A stretch of DNA of 64,000 nt from Acidobacteriaceae bacterium (GCA_021323655.1 JAJPKO010000021.1:117790-181789); one strand, 5' to 3'; positions 38,503-50,054 are shown, counted from the first letter of the stretch. Program-made: numbers and translations. Notes: generated by a model from the sequence alone, not told the origin.

Positions 38503-39135
38503 ATGGATGTGTCACGACGGCAATTTCTCCTCTTTCTTTTTACGCTTTCTCTCGCCTCGGCGTTCCATTGTGCCCAGGCCGCAGAGGCTCCCGTCATTGT
38601 CTGCTTCGGCGATTCACTGACCGCAGGATATGGCGTCGAACCAGGCCACACCTACCCTGACAACCTGCAAAAACTCCTCGACGCGCACGGATACCACTAT
38701 CGTGTCGTCAACAAAGGCGTAAGCGGCAATACTACAAAGGACGGAACAGACCGCCTGAAAGACGTATTGGCGCTGCATCCGCACATTGTGGTGCTTGAAT
38801 TTGGCGGGAATGATGGCCTGCGCGGGCTTCCGCTGGCCTCAACCAGGCAAAACCTGGAAGCGCTGATGACCGCCTTCCAGAAGGCCGGAACAAAAGTGCT
38901 GCTTGCGGGCATCACCCTGCCCCCAAACTACGGGCCAGACTACATCCAGCAGTTCAACAGCATCTATACTTCGCTCGCGAAGAAGTACAACACGCCGCTG
39001 ATTCCCTTCCTGCTCAAAGACGTCTACGGCATCCCCGGCTCCATGCAGGAAGATGGCATTCATCCAACAGCGCAGGGATGCAGACAAGTGGCCGAGAATG
39101 TGTTCCAGGCGCTAAGGCCACTGCTGCGAAAATAG
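38503..39135 (+). CDS. GDSL esterase/lysophospholipase (TesA-like)
   Basis: CFGDSLTAGYG, NKGVSGNTT, LEFGGNDGLRG, DGIHPTAQG; divergent from the YbbA/YbbP-like ABC genes. Confidence 0.93.
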   Translation: MDVSRRQFLLFLFTLSLASAFHCAQAAEAPVIVCFGDSLTAGYGVEPGHTYPDNLQKLLDAHGYHYRVVNKGVSGNTTKDGTDRLKDVLALHPHIVVLEFGGNDGLRGLPLASTRQNLEALMTAFQKAGTKVLLAGITLPPNYGPDYIQQFNSIYTSLAKKYNTPLIPFLLKDVYGIPGSMQEDGIHPTAQGCRQVAENVFQALRPLLRK

Positions 39136-39158
39136 AAGGTTGTCATTCGAACGGCTTG

Positions 39159-39190
39159 GGGTGCCCAGGTTCGCGAAGCTGACCTGGGAC
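39159..39190. repeat. Palindromic repeat family member
   Basis: ggtgcccaggttcgcgaagctgacctggga. Confidence 0.65.
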
Positions 39191-39199
39191 TTCAAAACG

Positions 39200-39736
39200 T
39201 CAGCGGGCCCCTTGCGCCAGCAGGATTTTCGCCGTGGTCACAAGCTGACCTACGTGGCGCTGCGTGTGGTCGGCCACATGCACCAGCAGTCCGGCGACAG
39301 TTGCAGGAAGCTGCTTCTTGCCAACAAAACGTGGCTGCGACAGATCACCGGCGCCCAGCGCGCGCACGCGCTTTGCAGCATCCTCCAGCCCTCGCTCAAA
39401 TTCAGCAAAGAGCGCTTCCCTGCCCGCATCGGCCTCCATTTCGGTTTTGAGCATGGCAATCTGAGCGCCGGAAAGCTGATTGCCTTCGGCATACGTCAGC
39501 AAGCGGTCGCAGCTGCGCACAATATGTCGCAGGTGAAACGCAATGGAAGGCAGTTCCAGAGGCCGCGCATCGAAATCCGCACCGGCCAGCGGGTCGCACC
39601 ACCGATGCGCATCTTCTTTCGCCAACTCCAGCGCATGCAGAACAGCCCGCGCCACAGGCTGAACTTCGGTCAACGTGCCGCGCAGCCACGGTTCCGGCTG
39701 CTGTGCCGGAGCTACTTTCGCTGATTCACTCATCAA
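39200..39736 (-). CDS. DinB-family protein
   Basis: PSIAFHLRHIVRSCDRLLTYAEG and HVADHTQRHVGQLVTTAKIL His motifs of DinB-like four-helix proteins. Confidence 0.8.
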   Translation of the reverse strand: MMSESAKVAPAQQPEPWLRGTLTEVQPVARAVLHALELAKEDAHRWCDPLAGADFDARPLELPSIAFHLRHIVRSCDRLLTYAEGNQLSGAQIAMLKTEMEADAGREALFAEFERGLEDAAKRVRALGAGDLSQPRFVGKKQLPATVAGLLVHVADHTQRHVGQLVTTAKILLAQGAR

Positions 39737-40617
39737 AGTCCCTTCTTCTGCCGGAATTCTCGCACCACCTCCGCCGGATCACGATGTTCCGCATCCACGG
39801 CCTCATTCATTGCGCGCATCTCGTCTGCTGTTATTTTACTGGCAAGATCGCTGATCGCGCTGCGCAGGACTGGCCAGCGCTTCAGCGCATCTTCGCGCAC
39901 CAGCGGGACCGCCTGATACGGCGGAAAATAGTGCTTGTCATCCTCGAGCACCTTCAGGCCAAACTCGGCAATCTGGCCATCTGTCGAATTGGCAGCAATT
40001 ATATCTACCTGTTGCGCATTCAGTGCTCGGTAGAGCAACCCCAGGTCCATCGTGCGGGGCGGTCCCTTAAAGCGCAGACCATACACTTTGCTCAGACCTG
40101 GAAGCCCGTCGGGCCGCTGTTCAAATTCGTATCCCACGCCCAAACGCCACCGTGGAGTGTATTGTGCGGCTTCACTCAACGTGTTCAGGTGCAACCGCTG
40201 CGCGTCGTCCGCGCGAATAACCATGGCAAAGGTATTCTCAAATCCCAGTGGTGGCATCACGACAATTTGATACCGTTTCTGATACAAATTCTGTACTGTT
40301 TTCAGCACCGCTTGCGGATCACAGCTCATCGGCTGCTTCAGGATGGCCGTCAGCGCCGTCCCGGTGTATTCCACGTATGCATCAATCCGCCCTGAAACCA
40401 GCGCCTGGTGACAGATATAACTTCCCGCAAGATAAAACCGCCGTTCCACTTTCATCCCGGTTCTGGCTTCAATATGCTGAGCGAGAAGTTCACCCAGAAT
40501 CACCTGCTCCGTAAAGTTCTTTGCTCCAATGACGAGATAGTCAGAGCGTGGCGGCGCGCAATCCACGATAGAAAGGCACACAAACAGCAGACATCCTGTA
40601 ATCGTCCATCGCCACAT
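39733..40617 (-). CDS. Osmoprotectant (glycine betaine/choline-type) ABC transporter substrate-binding protein
   Basis: YLVIGAKNFTEQVILGELLAQHIEARTG..., YVEYTGTALTAIL; start chosen at MWRWTITGCLLF; next to permease and ATPase. Confidence 0.88.
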   Translation of the reverse strand: MWRWTITGCLLFVCLSIVDCAPPRSDYLVIGAKNFTEQVILGELLAQHIEARTGMKVERRFYLAGSYICHQALVSGRIDAYVEYTGTALTAILKQPMSCDPQAVLKTVQNLYQKRYQIVVMPPLGFENTFAMVIRADDAQRLHLNTLSEAAQYTPRWRLGVGYEFEQRPDGLPGLSKVYGLRFKGPPRTMDLGLLYRALNAQQVDIIAANSTDGQIAEFGLKVLEDDKHYFPPYQAVPLVREDALKRWPVLRSAISDLASKITADEMRAMNEAVDAEHRDPAEVVREFRQKKGL

Positions 40618-40694
40618 CTGCGCAGTCTGTGTGCTCCGCCCTTTCGTCGCGGTTTTTGACGAAAGGATGGGAGGGTTCGCAGTGCCCTTCACCC

Positions 40695-41336
40695 TCACGA
40701 CTTCCCTGCTCCCGGAATTTGCGCCCATCGTTCCAGTAATCCGAGCAGCCCATCCGCGGCCAGCGCCAGCAACGCCGCCGGAACAGCACCGGCAAGCACC
40801 AGCCTGTTGTCCACCGACGCAACTCCACGAAAGATAAATTCCCCCAGACCACCCGCTCCTACGGCAGCAGCAATCGTGGCAATCCCGACGCACGTCACTG
40901 TCGCTGTTCGTAACCCGGCAAGGATCACACCCGCGGCGAGCGGCAGATCAACCTTGGTTAGCAACTGCATCTGGGTCATGCCGAGAGCACGCGCCACGTC
41001 CCGGATCGTCGGATCAATACCGCGAATCCCGGCATACGTATTGCGGACAATGGGCAAGAGTGCGTATCCGGTCAGCGCCATAATGGCAATGCGCGCTGCA
41101 CGCTCTCCCAGCCACGGCAGAGGCAGCAGAAATCCAAACATCGCCAGGCTGGGAATGGTCTGAATCACGTTCACAAAGCCAATGACTGGACTGGACCAGC
41201 GTTCGTGGCGCGTCAGCCAGATGCCCGTGGGAATACCAATCAGGGAAGCAAACAGCATCGCCGCGCCCGTAAGCCAGAGATGCTCCAGCGTAAGCGTGCG
41301 AATTTCCGTCCCATACTGCGCCAGAAAGCCGCTCAC
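40695..41336 (-). CDS. Osmoprotectant ABC transporter permease
   Basis: HLWLTGAAMLFASLIGIPTGIWLTRH, NVIQTIPSLAMFGFLLPL, GIATIAAAVGAGGLGEFIFRG. Confidence 0.92.
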   Translation of the reverse strand: MSGFLAQYGTEIRTLTLEHLWLTGAAMLFASLIGIPTGIWLTRHERWSSPVIGFVNVIQTIPSLAMFGFLLPLPWLGERAARIAIMALTGYALLPIVRNTYAGIRGIDPTIRDVARALGMTQMQLLTKVDLPLAAGVILAGLRTATVTCVGIATIAAAVGAGGLGEFIFRGVASVDNRLVLAGAVPAALLALAADGLLGLLERWAQIPGAGKS

Positions 41337-42073
41337 CGCGCCACCCCGCGATGGAACGCCTGAGCGTATTGCCGCACTTCAAGCAACTCTGAATGCATAA
41401 AATCCCGCGCCGCCAGATCAGCTACAATACGCCCGTCTTCCATCAGCACAATCCGCGAAGCCAGATAGAGGGCCTCATCCAGATCATGTGTCACCAGCAG
41501 CACCGTCTTTTTCAGGCGCTGGAGCAGAGCACGCAGCATCTCCTGCATTTCAGCACGCGTCAGCGGATCGAGCGCTCCAAATGGCTCATCCATCAGCAAA
41601 ATGGATGGGTCAGCCGCCAGCGCCCGCGCCAGTCCGGCACGCTGGCGCTGCCCTCCGGAAAGCTGATGCGGCCAGCGGCCGGCAAATTTCGCAGCCTCAA
41701 GGCCTACCTGCTGCAGAAGCTCGTAAATCCGCTCTTTGTTGGCGCGCTTCCCATTCAGTTCTGGCACAAGCCCCACATTGCGCTCAATGGTATAGTGCGG
41801 GAAAAGCCCTGTTTCCTGTATGACGTACCCGATCCCGCGCCGCAGCTGCACCGCATCCTGATCCGTAACCTCTTCGCCGTGCACCAGGATACTGCCACTC
41901 GTGGGGCGTACCATCCGGTTCACCATCCGCAGCAGCGTAGTCTTTCCCGATCCGCTGCGGCCCAGGATGGCAGTCGTTGTGCCTTCTTCCATCGCTAGAT
42001 GAATACCATCGAGCAATCTTCGTCCGTCCGCCGCGCTCAGGGAAACGTCTCGAAACTCGATAGCTGATGGCAT
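41333..42073 (-). CDS. Osmoprotectant ABC transporter ATP-binding protein
   Basis: LGRSGSGKTTLLRMVNRMVRPTSG, LSGGQRQRAGLARALAADPSILLMDEPFGALD. Confidence 0.94.
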   Translation of the reverse strand: MPSAIEFRDVSLSAADGRRLLDGIHLAMEEGTTTAILGRSGSGKTTLLRMVNRMVRPTSGSILVHGEEVTDQDAVQLRRGIGYVIQETGLFPHYTIERNVGLVPELNGKRANKERIYELLQQVGLEAAKFAGRWPHQLSGGQRQRAGLARALAADPSILLMDEPFGALDPLTRAEMQEMLRALLQRLKKTVLLVTHDLDEALYLASRIVLMEDGRIVADLAARDFMHSELLEVRQYAQAFHRGVAR

Positions 42074-42136
42074 TCAGGTACTCCCAAAATAGTAAAGCCG
42101 GACATCACTGTCCGGCCCACTCGATATATCCACCTT

Positions 42137-42991
42137 CTACGAAGCGGATTCGCTTTCTCCTGTCACTTCTGCCTGCGGCTGCACCGGAGGTGCCCCCTTC
42201 ACACGCACCACCGTAATCTTCGAGAAGCCTTCCTTAAAGTTCGGCGGACGCAGACGCTCGGCCATCTTGTGCATCACCTCATCGCTCACCACCCGCTCGC
42301 GGCGGCGATTGCGCTCCATGCACACTTCAAACGGCACATCAAAGAAGACGGCCTGCACCTCATAACCAAAGCTCTTGGCCATCTTGATCCATTGCCGCCG
42401 CTCATGTGGAGACAAGTTCGTGGCATCCACATAGTTCCACGGCATCTTTGCAATCAGCCGCGCGCGCAGCAACGACCTCAGGGTTGAAAACACCAGCCCC
42501 TGATAGCGCTGCTCCGTAATGTCATCAAACAGAATGGTACGCAGCAGGTCACTTGACAGTGGTGTGACGCCGCGGCGCTTAAACCATGTCGTTTTGCCCG
42601 ATCCGGGCAGTCCAATCGCCAGTACAACATAGCCCTTCGGCGCACGCTGCGGCGCGGCCTGCGGCTCCGGCGGAGGAGTGGAAGGTGATTCGGGCTGGGT
42701 TTCTACCTCGAACCGGCCAGTATCTCCAGCTGGTGCAGCTGTTTCAGAAGCAACAGAATCGGCAAACACACCCCTGGGGTCGTCCGTCGCCTCGGACCTC
42801 GAGGGCAGCACTTCAATCGGCGGTTGCTGCGTATTAAATTCGGGTGTAGTCTCTACCGCGTCTCCATAGCTGGGCTGCAGCGGCGGCAGCTGGTTTGCAG
42901 GCAATTCCTGCCCAATTTTTCCTGTGGACTCCGAATCATTCGGGCCACGCTTCGAGCGTTTTCTCATGCGATCGCGCATCCAAAGGCGCAT
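42137..42991 (-). CDS. AAA_33/polynucleotide-kinase-like P-loop protein with disordered N-terminal region
   Basis: YVVLAIGLPGSGKTTWFKRRGVTPLSSDLLR, VDATNLSPHERRQWIKMAKSFGYEVQAVFFDVPFEVCMERNRRR. Confidence 0.85.
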   Translation of the reverse strand: MRLWMRDRMRKRSKRGPNDSESTGKIGQELPANQLPPLQPSYGDAVETTPEFNTQQPPIEVLPSRSEATDDPRGVFADSVASETAAPAGDTGRFEVETQPESPSTPPPEPQAAPQRAPKGYVVLAIGLPGSGKTTWFKRRGVTPLSSDLLRTILFDDITEQRYQGLVFSTLRSLLRARLIAKMPWNYVDATNLSPHERRQWIKMAKSFGYEVQAVFFDVPFEVCMERNRRRERVVSDEVMHKMAERLRPPNFKEGFSKITVVRVKGAPPVQPQAEVTGESESAS

Positions 42992-43253
42992 GATGTGGAT
43001 GTAACACAGGGGCCGCCCTCAGAGCAAACATCTGGAAAAATATGGGTAAACGCACCGCCTCGCCATCTACTTTCCCGCATCCTCGCGAAGAAATAAATTT
43101 TGCTGATGCCCGCCAAAGACTTTCTTGATATTGACGACAGTGCTAGCATCATTATTGAGTGGCGCTCCGGCGGCGGCCCAATCATCAACTCTCTGGATCA
43201 GCCCCTCAGCAAATCAAACCTTTCAGCAGAAACCCTAGTAAGGAGAACTTTGA

Positions 43254-44258
<1,005 letters not shown>

Positions 44259-44271
44259 TTCTTTCTTCTGC

Positions 44272-44350
44272 TGTCATCCTGAGGCGAAGCCGAAGAACCT
44301 GCCTTTCACTCAAATCTTGAAGCAGGTCCTTTCCTTCGCTCAGGATGACA
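44272..44350. repeat. Imperfect long inverted repeat (tgtcatcctgag...ctcaggatgaca)
   Basis: tgtcatcctgaggcgaagccgaagaacctgc ... gcaggtcctttccttcgctcaggatgaca. Confidence 0.75.
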
Positions 44351-44384
44351 ATGAGTTTTCCATCTATTTTCAGGGGCCACCCCA

Positions 44385-44768
44385 ATGCGCCAGAACATCT
44401 CAGGTTCCTCGCCCTATGAGCCAATCATCGGCTTCTCCCGCGCCGTGCGTATTGGCAACGCCGTTCATGTTTCAGGCACGGCCCCCGTTGGCGCAGACGA
44501 TGCCAATCCAGCCGCACAAACCCGCCAGTGCCTCTCTTTGATTCAATCCGCACTGGAAAAAGCCGGAGCAAAGCTCGGAGATGTCGTGCGCACCCGTATG
44601 TACCTCACGCATGCTGAGGACTGGGAAGCCGTAGGCCGTGCACACGGCGAGTTCTTCGGCAACATCCGCCCGGCAGCAACTATGGTTGTCGTCGCAAAGT
44701 TACTCAATCCATCATGGCGCGTCGAAATCGAAGCCGACGCCGTAATTTCCAATTCAGAAAACCAGTGA
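44385..44768 (+). CDS. RidA/YjgF/YER057c-family protein
   Basis: [22 protein letters not shown]..., [33 protein letters not shown]. Confidence 0.92.
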   Translation: MRQNISGSSPYEPIIGFSRAVRIGNAVHVSGTAPVGADDANPAAQTRQCLSLIQSALEKAGAKLGDVVRTRMYLTHAEDWEAVGRAHGEFFGNIRPAATMVVVAKLLNPSWRVEIEADAVISNSENQ

Positions 44769-44776
44769 GTTCTGCT

Positions 44777-45991
44777 ATGTCAAAACTATCCATCCGCGAT
44801 CTTGATCTTCAGCACAAACACGTCTTCATGCGTGTGGACTTCAACGTGCCGCTCACCGAAGACGGCAGCGAAATTACCGACGACACACGCATCCGCGAAA
44901 CCCTGCCTACCATTGAATACGCGCTGCGCCACAAGGCAAAGCTGATTCTCGCCTCACATCTGGGCCGTCCCAAGGGCAAGCCGAATCTGAAATACAGCCT
45001 GCGTCCCGTAGTGGACCGCCTGCGTGTCCTGCTCGACCATCAGCTTGGCGAAAGCGTAAACGTCGCGTTCTCTCCGGACTGCGTCGGCGACATCGCAAAG
45101 GAGATGGCGCGTCAGCTTGAATCCGGCCAGGTCCTGCTGCTCGAGAACCTACGCTTCCACGCTGAAGAAGAAGCCAACGACCCAAACTTCGCCAAACAGC
45201 TTGCTTCGCTCTGCGAGCTTTACGTCAACGACGCATTTGGCAGCGCCCATCGCGCCCACGCTTCCACGGAAGGCATTACCCACCACGTCAGCAAGTCGGC
45301 CGCTGGTCTGCTCATGGAAAAAGAGCTTCGGTACATGGGCAAGGCGCTCTCTGAACCAGCAAGGCCCTTCGTCGCCATCCTTGGTGGCGCGAAAGTCTCC
45401 GACAAAATCAAGGTCATTGACAATCTGCTGGGCAAAGTAGATGCGCTGCTCATCGGCGGCGGCATGGCCTACACCTTCCTCAAAGCCAAAGGGCAAGACG
45501 TGGGCAAATCCCTCGTTGAAGCCGACAAGCTCGACATCGCACAGTCCGCCATCCAAAAAGCCGAAGAAAAGGGTGTGCGCTTCTTGCTGCCCGTGGATCA
45601 CATTCTCGCCGACAAATTCTCGCCCGATGCCAAAACGCAGACTTTCGCAGGAGATGGCGCCTTCCCTGCCGACTGGATGGCGCTTGACATTGGCCCGAAG
45701 ACGGTAGAACTGTTCTCCAATGAAATTGCCGAAGCCCGCACCATCGTCTGGAACGGCCCCATGGGCGTCTTTGAAATGCCGGCCTTCGCGCACGGTACGA
45801 CTAAGATCGCAAAAACTGTGGCAAAAAACAGCGAGGCCATCTCCATCATCGGCGGCGGCGATTCGGTCGCAGCGGTAAAACAGGCCGGAGTCGCAGATCA
45901 GATCACGCACATCTCCACCGGTGGCGGCGCATCGCTCGAGTTTCTTGAAGGCAAAAAGCTGCCCGGCGTCGAGGCATTAACAAACAAGTAG
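44777..45991 (+). CDS. pgk: Phosphoglycerate kinase
   Basis: [74 protein letters not shown]. Confidence 0.98.
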   Translation: MSKLSIRDLDLQHKHVFMRVDFNVPLTEDGSEITDDTRIRETLPTIEYALRHKAKLILASHLGRPKGKPNLKYSLRPVVDRLRVLLDHQLGESVNVAFSPDCVGDIAKEMARQLESGQVLLLENLRFHAEEEANDPNFAKQLASLCELYVNDAFGSAHRAHASTEGITHHVSKSAAGLLMEKELRYMGKALSEPARPFVAILGGAKVSDKIKVIDNLLGKVDALLIGGGMAYTFLKAKGQDVGKSLVEADKLDIAQSAIQKAEEKGVRFLLPVDHILADKFSPDAKTQTFAGDGAFPADWMALDIGPKTVELFSNEIAEARTIVWNGPMGVFEMPAFAHGTTKIAKTVAKNSEAISIIGGGDSVAAVKQAGVADQITHISTGGGASLEFLEGKKLPGVEALTNK

Positions 45992-46000
45992 CTCACAACC

Positions 46001-46024
46001 GCGCGGGCCAGGCCCGCGCCTTTT
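46001..46024 (+). terminator. GC-rich hairpin with T-tract between pgk and tpiA
   Basis: gcgcggg-ccagg-cccgcgc followed by ctttt. Confidence 0.6.
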
Positions 46025-46047
46025 GTTGAAGGAAAACGGAAAGAAAC

Positions 46048-46797
46048 ATGCGCAAAGCACTCATCGCAGCCAACTGGAAAATGTACAAAACCGCGGCCCA
46101 GGCCAAGGAGTACGTGAAAGCCTTCCTGCCTCTCGTTACCGGACACGATCGCGACGAGATCGTCCTCTGCCCTTCTGATACCTCTCTCTACACCGTCATT
46201 CCCGCCGTCACAGGCTCCAACGTCGCCGTTGGCGGGCAGAACATGCACTTTGCCGACGAGGGCGCCTACACCGGCGAAACTTCGCCTGTCATGCTCAAAA
46301 CCATCGGCGTAACACACGTCATCATCGGTCACTCTGAGCGCCGCCAGTACTTCAATGAAACCGACGAGACCGTAAACAAGAAGCTCATCACCGCACTCAG
46401 GCACAAGCTGGTGCCCATTGTCTGCATCGGAGAGGTGCTCGCCGAGCGCGAAGCCGGACAGACCAACGACGTGCTGCGCCGCCAGACAACCCTTGCCTTT
46501 GCCGGAATCAAACCCGAAGAAGCGCAGCCTATCGTCATTGCCTATGAGCCGGTCTGGGCCATCGGAACAGGAAAGACCGCCACGCCGGAAATCGCAGCTG
46601 AAGCGCACCTGACCATCCGCAGCGAAATCGCCCGTCTGCTCGGCCGCGAAGTGGCCGACAATATGCGTATCCTCTACGGCGGCAGCGTAAAGCCGGACAA
46701 CGCCACGGCCCTGCTCAGCCAGCCGGAAATTGATGGCGCTCTGGTCGGCGGAGCCAGCCTCGACCCGCAGTCCTTCGCAAAAATCGTAAAGTACTAA
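46048..46797 (+). CDS. tpiA: Triosephosphate isomerase
   Basis: LIAANWKMYKT, VIIGHSERRQYF, YEPVWAIGTGKTA, YGGSVKPDN. Confidence 0.98.
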   Translation: MRKALIAANWKMYKTAAQAKEYVKAFLPLVTGHDRDEIVLCPSDTSLYTVIPAVTGSNVAVGGQNMHFADEGAYTGETSPVMLKTIGVTHVIIGHSERRQYFNETDETVNKKLITALRHKLVPIVCIGEVLAEREAGQTNDVLRRQTTLAFAGIKPEEAQPIVIAYEPVWAIGTGKTATPEIAAEAHLTIRSEIARLLGREVADNMRILYGGSVKPDNATALLSQPEIDGALVGGASLDPQSFAKIVKY

Positions 46798-46822
46798 ACC
46801 CTTCGCTGGGTGACAGGTAGCG

Positions 46823-46853
46823 GGTGCCCCAGGTTCGCGTAGCTAACCTGGGG
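46823..46853. repeat. Palindromic repeat family member
   Basis: ggtgccccaggttcgcgtagctaacctgggg. Confidence 0.65.
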
Positions 46854-46864
46854 TCGTTCACCAC

Positions 46865-49800
46865 TTACCTACCCAACCCTTCAATCGCGCCAGAGGCCGC
46901 TATCACCTTCCCATCCTTTTTACTCACCAGCACCACCCCACCGCGCTGTGCCCCAATCGTGAACTTCAACCGGGCTCCGCTCACCGCATCACGAATATCC
47001 ACCGTCTGATCTTCGAGCGATTCATTGGAAAAGCTGTAGAGCACCGCGTCCTCCAGAACCGTCGGAAATGCCAGCACGCCCGGCGAAAGCGTTCCGCTGA
47101 ATGCGGACTTCACCCCAGCCTCATGCAACGCATACCCGTAAAGCTCAGCAATCGGTTCGTAGCCCTCGCCCATTTCTACCGGGTCTGAGGCCCACAAGAT
47201 GCGCCCACCGCCGTGGTTGATCACTTCGACCGGCTTTCTATCCGCAAAGCGCAGCACATCCACAGGCGACTGCTGCACATGGCCTGAATACGTAACCAAA
47301 AGTGGGTGTTGCCCTGTCAAATTCAATGCAGACTGCCGCACCGCCAGCGGCTCCAGCTCCGCCTTCACTCCCAGAGCGCCCAGACGGTCCACCGTCTGCC
47401 AATGCTCGTTCTTCGCCACAGGACCTGAAACCAACAGCGTCCCGCCTTTGCCCACATAATCAAGCAGCTGTTGCCACGCCGCCTCCGTCAGCACCTGCGA
47501 CGCCGACAGAATCACCAGCCTCGGCTGCCCCAACTCATTCAAGCGATTTTCCGGAAGAATACGCGCGGGTGTGTGGTCGTAATAACAAAGTGCACGCAGC
47601 GAGCTTTCCTGCACGGCAAGCGCCAGCGCACCCTGCCCGCTGTATTGCAACGCCTGTGACGTCACAATCGTCACATCCGGTGGCGTAATACGCGTGAAGC
47701 TCTGCGGGCTCTTCGCAATAAACGCGGCATAATCTTCCAGCACCCGCGCTTCAGGCTTCTCCGTTCCATCCGGACGCACAGCGCCAATTGGAATCTCGTT
47801 GTCGTTTGCCATGTAGGCATTTACATTCCATACCCATTCGAGCGCACCCGCGCCCTGCACAAAAGACATCGCGATCTTCCGCTCCAGTTGCCATCCTTCC
47901 ACTTCTGCACTGAAGCGCAGATGGTCGCGCTGCGTCAGGCGGCGTTGCTCCCCTGTCTCCTGAATCAGCATCGGCTGGCCAGGAAACTTCGCCGCCAGGG
48001 AGGCCCACAGGATCGCATCAAAGTCCCACCACGTGTGGTTCGCGCTGAAGTCAATCAGCGGCCCATAAAAAGCAGGAGAAAGCCGGCTGAAGACGCCATT
48101 TTCCTCTTGCCCTACAGTCACAAGCTGCCTGGATCCGCTCTCGCGCATTACGCCACGTACCATCTTCACCCAGTCTGAGAAAACATCCTGCGTAAACAGG
48201 TAGTAGTCGTATACCTTCAGTGGGTTGTAGCCCGAGCGCACCGAATCAAAGTTCCATGCTCCCGCCTTCGGCAGCGCCAGCAGGTCCTGGCCTGCAATCT
48301 CAGGAGCGGCCGCTGTTGGCTGCAATTGTAGATCACGCCCGATTCCCAGCGACGGCTCTGCCCAGTCATCCAACAGGTCCGCCCGGTTGGGATAGCGTTT
48401 CGCAAGCCATTCGCGCCAGGCTTTCTGCTCAAAGATGTCGCCCTGCGGCTCTTCCTTCCACAGGTTCTCGTTTGCACTCGGCTCGTTGATCAGGTCCCAT
48501 GCAAGAAACGGCACCGCATGAAAGCGACCCACCAGCGAACGCACAAACTCCTTCTGTGCGTGCAGTCCCGCCGAATCAAGATATCCATTTTCACCGCCAA
48601 AATTCCCTGGATAAAACGAGAACAGGTTGAACTGTACCGGCAAATGATTGTGCCTCGCACACATCAGGAAGGCCTCAATCGTGCGCAGCGCCGTTTCGCT
48701 CACTTCGCCATTCGAGTTCAGCAAGGGCTGCCACGCCGTCCACAATCCAGTGCGAATCATGTCCAGCCCATTGCTGTGGATCTGCGCCATGTCGCGGTCC
48801 CACACATATGCATTCGGCTTGATCAGATACATGCGCTGCACATCACTCGACATGTACGTCGTACCGACCACAGGCAGCGGCTTGCCATCCAGTGTGAAAT
48901 AATCTGGCCCAACGCCCAGCTTCGGGCCTGAAAGCAGATAATCCCAGTCCCGCATCCAGAAGCCGCTGCGATACACGCGCACTGGTTTGCCATCGCGCAG
49001 CAGCGTCGCTTCAATCACATGCGGACCGCGTCCCGAAGCAGCATCCGCGGGCAGCACAATGAAATGTGAAGCATCCGCAGGCACGGTAATCTCAACCGGC
49101 TTCCCACCCTCTTCCGCCGTCACTTTGATGTGCAGTTGCTCCCCGTCCGACGGGCCATCGTACAGCAGCTCCACCGCTTCTCCCGGCACAAACAGCGGAA
49201 CCCGCGGACGCAGCGTGAAGCGGTCATTCTTTCGGGCCGCAAGTTGCGCAAGCCCCTGCAACATCGCCGTCTTCGAAAAGAAATCGGCATCCGGCTCGCA
49301 CGCTACAAAAATCCAGCGCCCTCCTACAAAGCGATAACGGTTGTGATCAATCTCAAATATCGGAGCAGCCACCTTGTGGCCATCTCGCGTTCCCCACGCC
49401 AGCGTTGTCAGGTCTGCGTCGTTGTCGCCTGTCGTCCCGCCATCACTGTATTTGCTGATAACCGACAGCCGGATCACCGGACTGAACGCATGCTTCCAGT
49501 GGAAATCCGCCATCTCGGGCTGCACATCACCGTTCGGCTCAAACGTCAGCCCCTCTGATCCCGGCGTCTCCTGGTAATCGTGAATGAAAAGTTCAAGCGA
49601 CGCCGCCACGCTCGGCTCGCGCAGCTTCCACTTTCCGTCAGTTTCATATGCCGCCTGTGTAAACGGCTTTCCCCCGAGCGCCAGCAGATTTCCGCCGCGA
49701 TCAAGATAGCGCAGAATCGCCGGCCATGTCGCCTCCGGATAGGCCGAGCCATACGGCATCACCAGTAGATTGATTTGCGAATTCTCCAAAACGGAGCTCA

Positions 49801-49987
49801 ACTGCGCAGCATTGGCAAATTCCGCATCTGCAAACGCGGTGCGCAGTGCAGACTCACTCGCAGCCGGTGAATCTGCCGAGGGAAATCCGCTTTCATAAAA
49901 AACGACAGTATGAGCAGCAGCGCTGGCGACGAGAGAAAATGCAAAAACAAGCAGAAGAGAGAGGCTGTTCGCAATGCGTTGAATCAT
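46865..49987 (-). CDS. Large secreted glycoside hydrolase (clan GH-A-like TIM barrel with flanking GATase1-like domains)
   Basis: Signal peptide; LAWDLINEPSANENLW (acid/base N-E-P motif), MLIQETGEQ; GGNLLALGG and GGTLLVSGP GATase-like segments. Confidence 0.75.
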   Translation of the reverse strand: MIQRIANSLSLLLVFAFSLVASAAAHTVVFYESGFPSADSPAASESALRTAFADAEFANAAQLSSVLENSQINLLVMPYGSAYPEATWPAILRYLDRGGNLLALGGKPFTQAAYETDGKWKLREPSVAASLELFIHDYQETPGSEGLTFEPNGDVQPEMADFHWKHAFSPVIRLSVISKYSDGGTTGDNDADLTTLAWGTRDGHKVAAPIFEIDHNRYRFVGGRWIFVACEPDADFFSKTAMLQGLAQLAARKNDRFTLRPRVPLFVPGEAVELLYDGPSDGEQLHIKVTAEEGGKPVEITVPADASHFIVLPADAASGRGPHVIEATLLRDGKPVRVYRSGFWMRDWDYLLSGPKLGVGPDYFTLDGKPLPVVGTTYMSSDVQRMYLIKPNAYVWDRDMAQIHSNGLDMIRTGLWTAWQPLLNSNGEVSETALRTIEAFLMCARHNHLPVQFNLFSFYPGNFGGENGYLDSAGLHAQKEFVRSLVGRFHAVPFLAWDLINEPSANENLWKEEPQGDIFEQKAWREWLAKRYPNRADLLDDWAEPSLGIGRDLQLQPTAAAPEIAGQDLLALPKAGAWNFDSVRSGYNPLKVYDYYLFTQDVFSDWVKMVRGVMRESGSRQLVTVGQEENGVFSRLSPAFYGPLIDFSANHTWWDFDAILWASLAAKFPGQPMLIQETGEQRRLTQRDHLRFSAEVEGWQLERKIAMSFVQGAGALEWVWNVNAYMANDNEIPIGAVRPDGTEKPEARVLEDYAAFIAKSPQSFTRITPPDVTIVTSQALQYSGQGALALAVQESSLRALCYYDHTPARILPENRLNELGQPRLVILSASQVLTEAAWQQLLDYVGKGGTLLVSGPVAKNEHWQTVDRLGALGVKAELEPLAVRQSALNLTGQHPLLVTYSGHVQQSPVDVLRFADRKPVEVINHGGGRILWASDPVEMGEGYEPIAELYGYALHEAGVKSAFSGTLSPGVLAFPTVLEDAVLYSFSNESLEDQTVDIRDAVSGARLKFTIGAQRGGVVLVSKKDGKVIAASGAIEGLGR

Positions 49988-50054
49988 GGATAATCTGACC
50001 TGTTGATAACGCTATCACAGACCCAACGTCTGATATAGACCACCAACGCTAGTT

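Noticed and set aside
38503-39135. tesA divergent from ABC genes as a novel system
   Set aside because: Matches the known tesA-ybbA-ybbP arrangement.
43115-43150. ttgatattgacgacagtgctagcatcatt upstream of gap as a heat-shock/CIRCE-like promoter
   Set aside because: Spacing of -35/-10-like elements is poor (12-13 nt) and no complete CIRCE inverted repeat is present.
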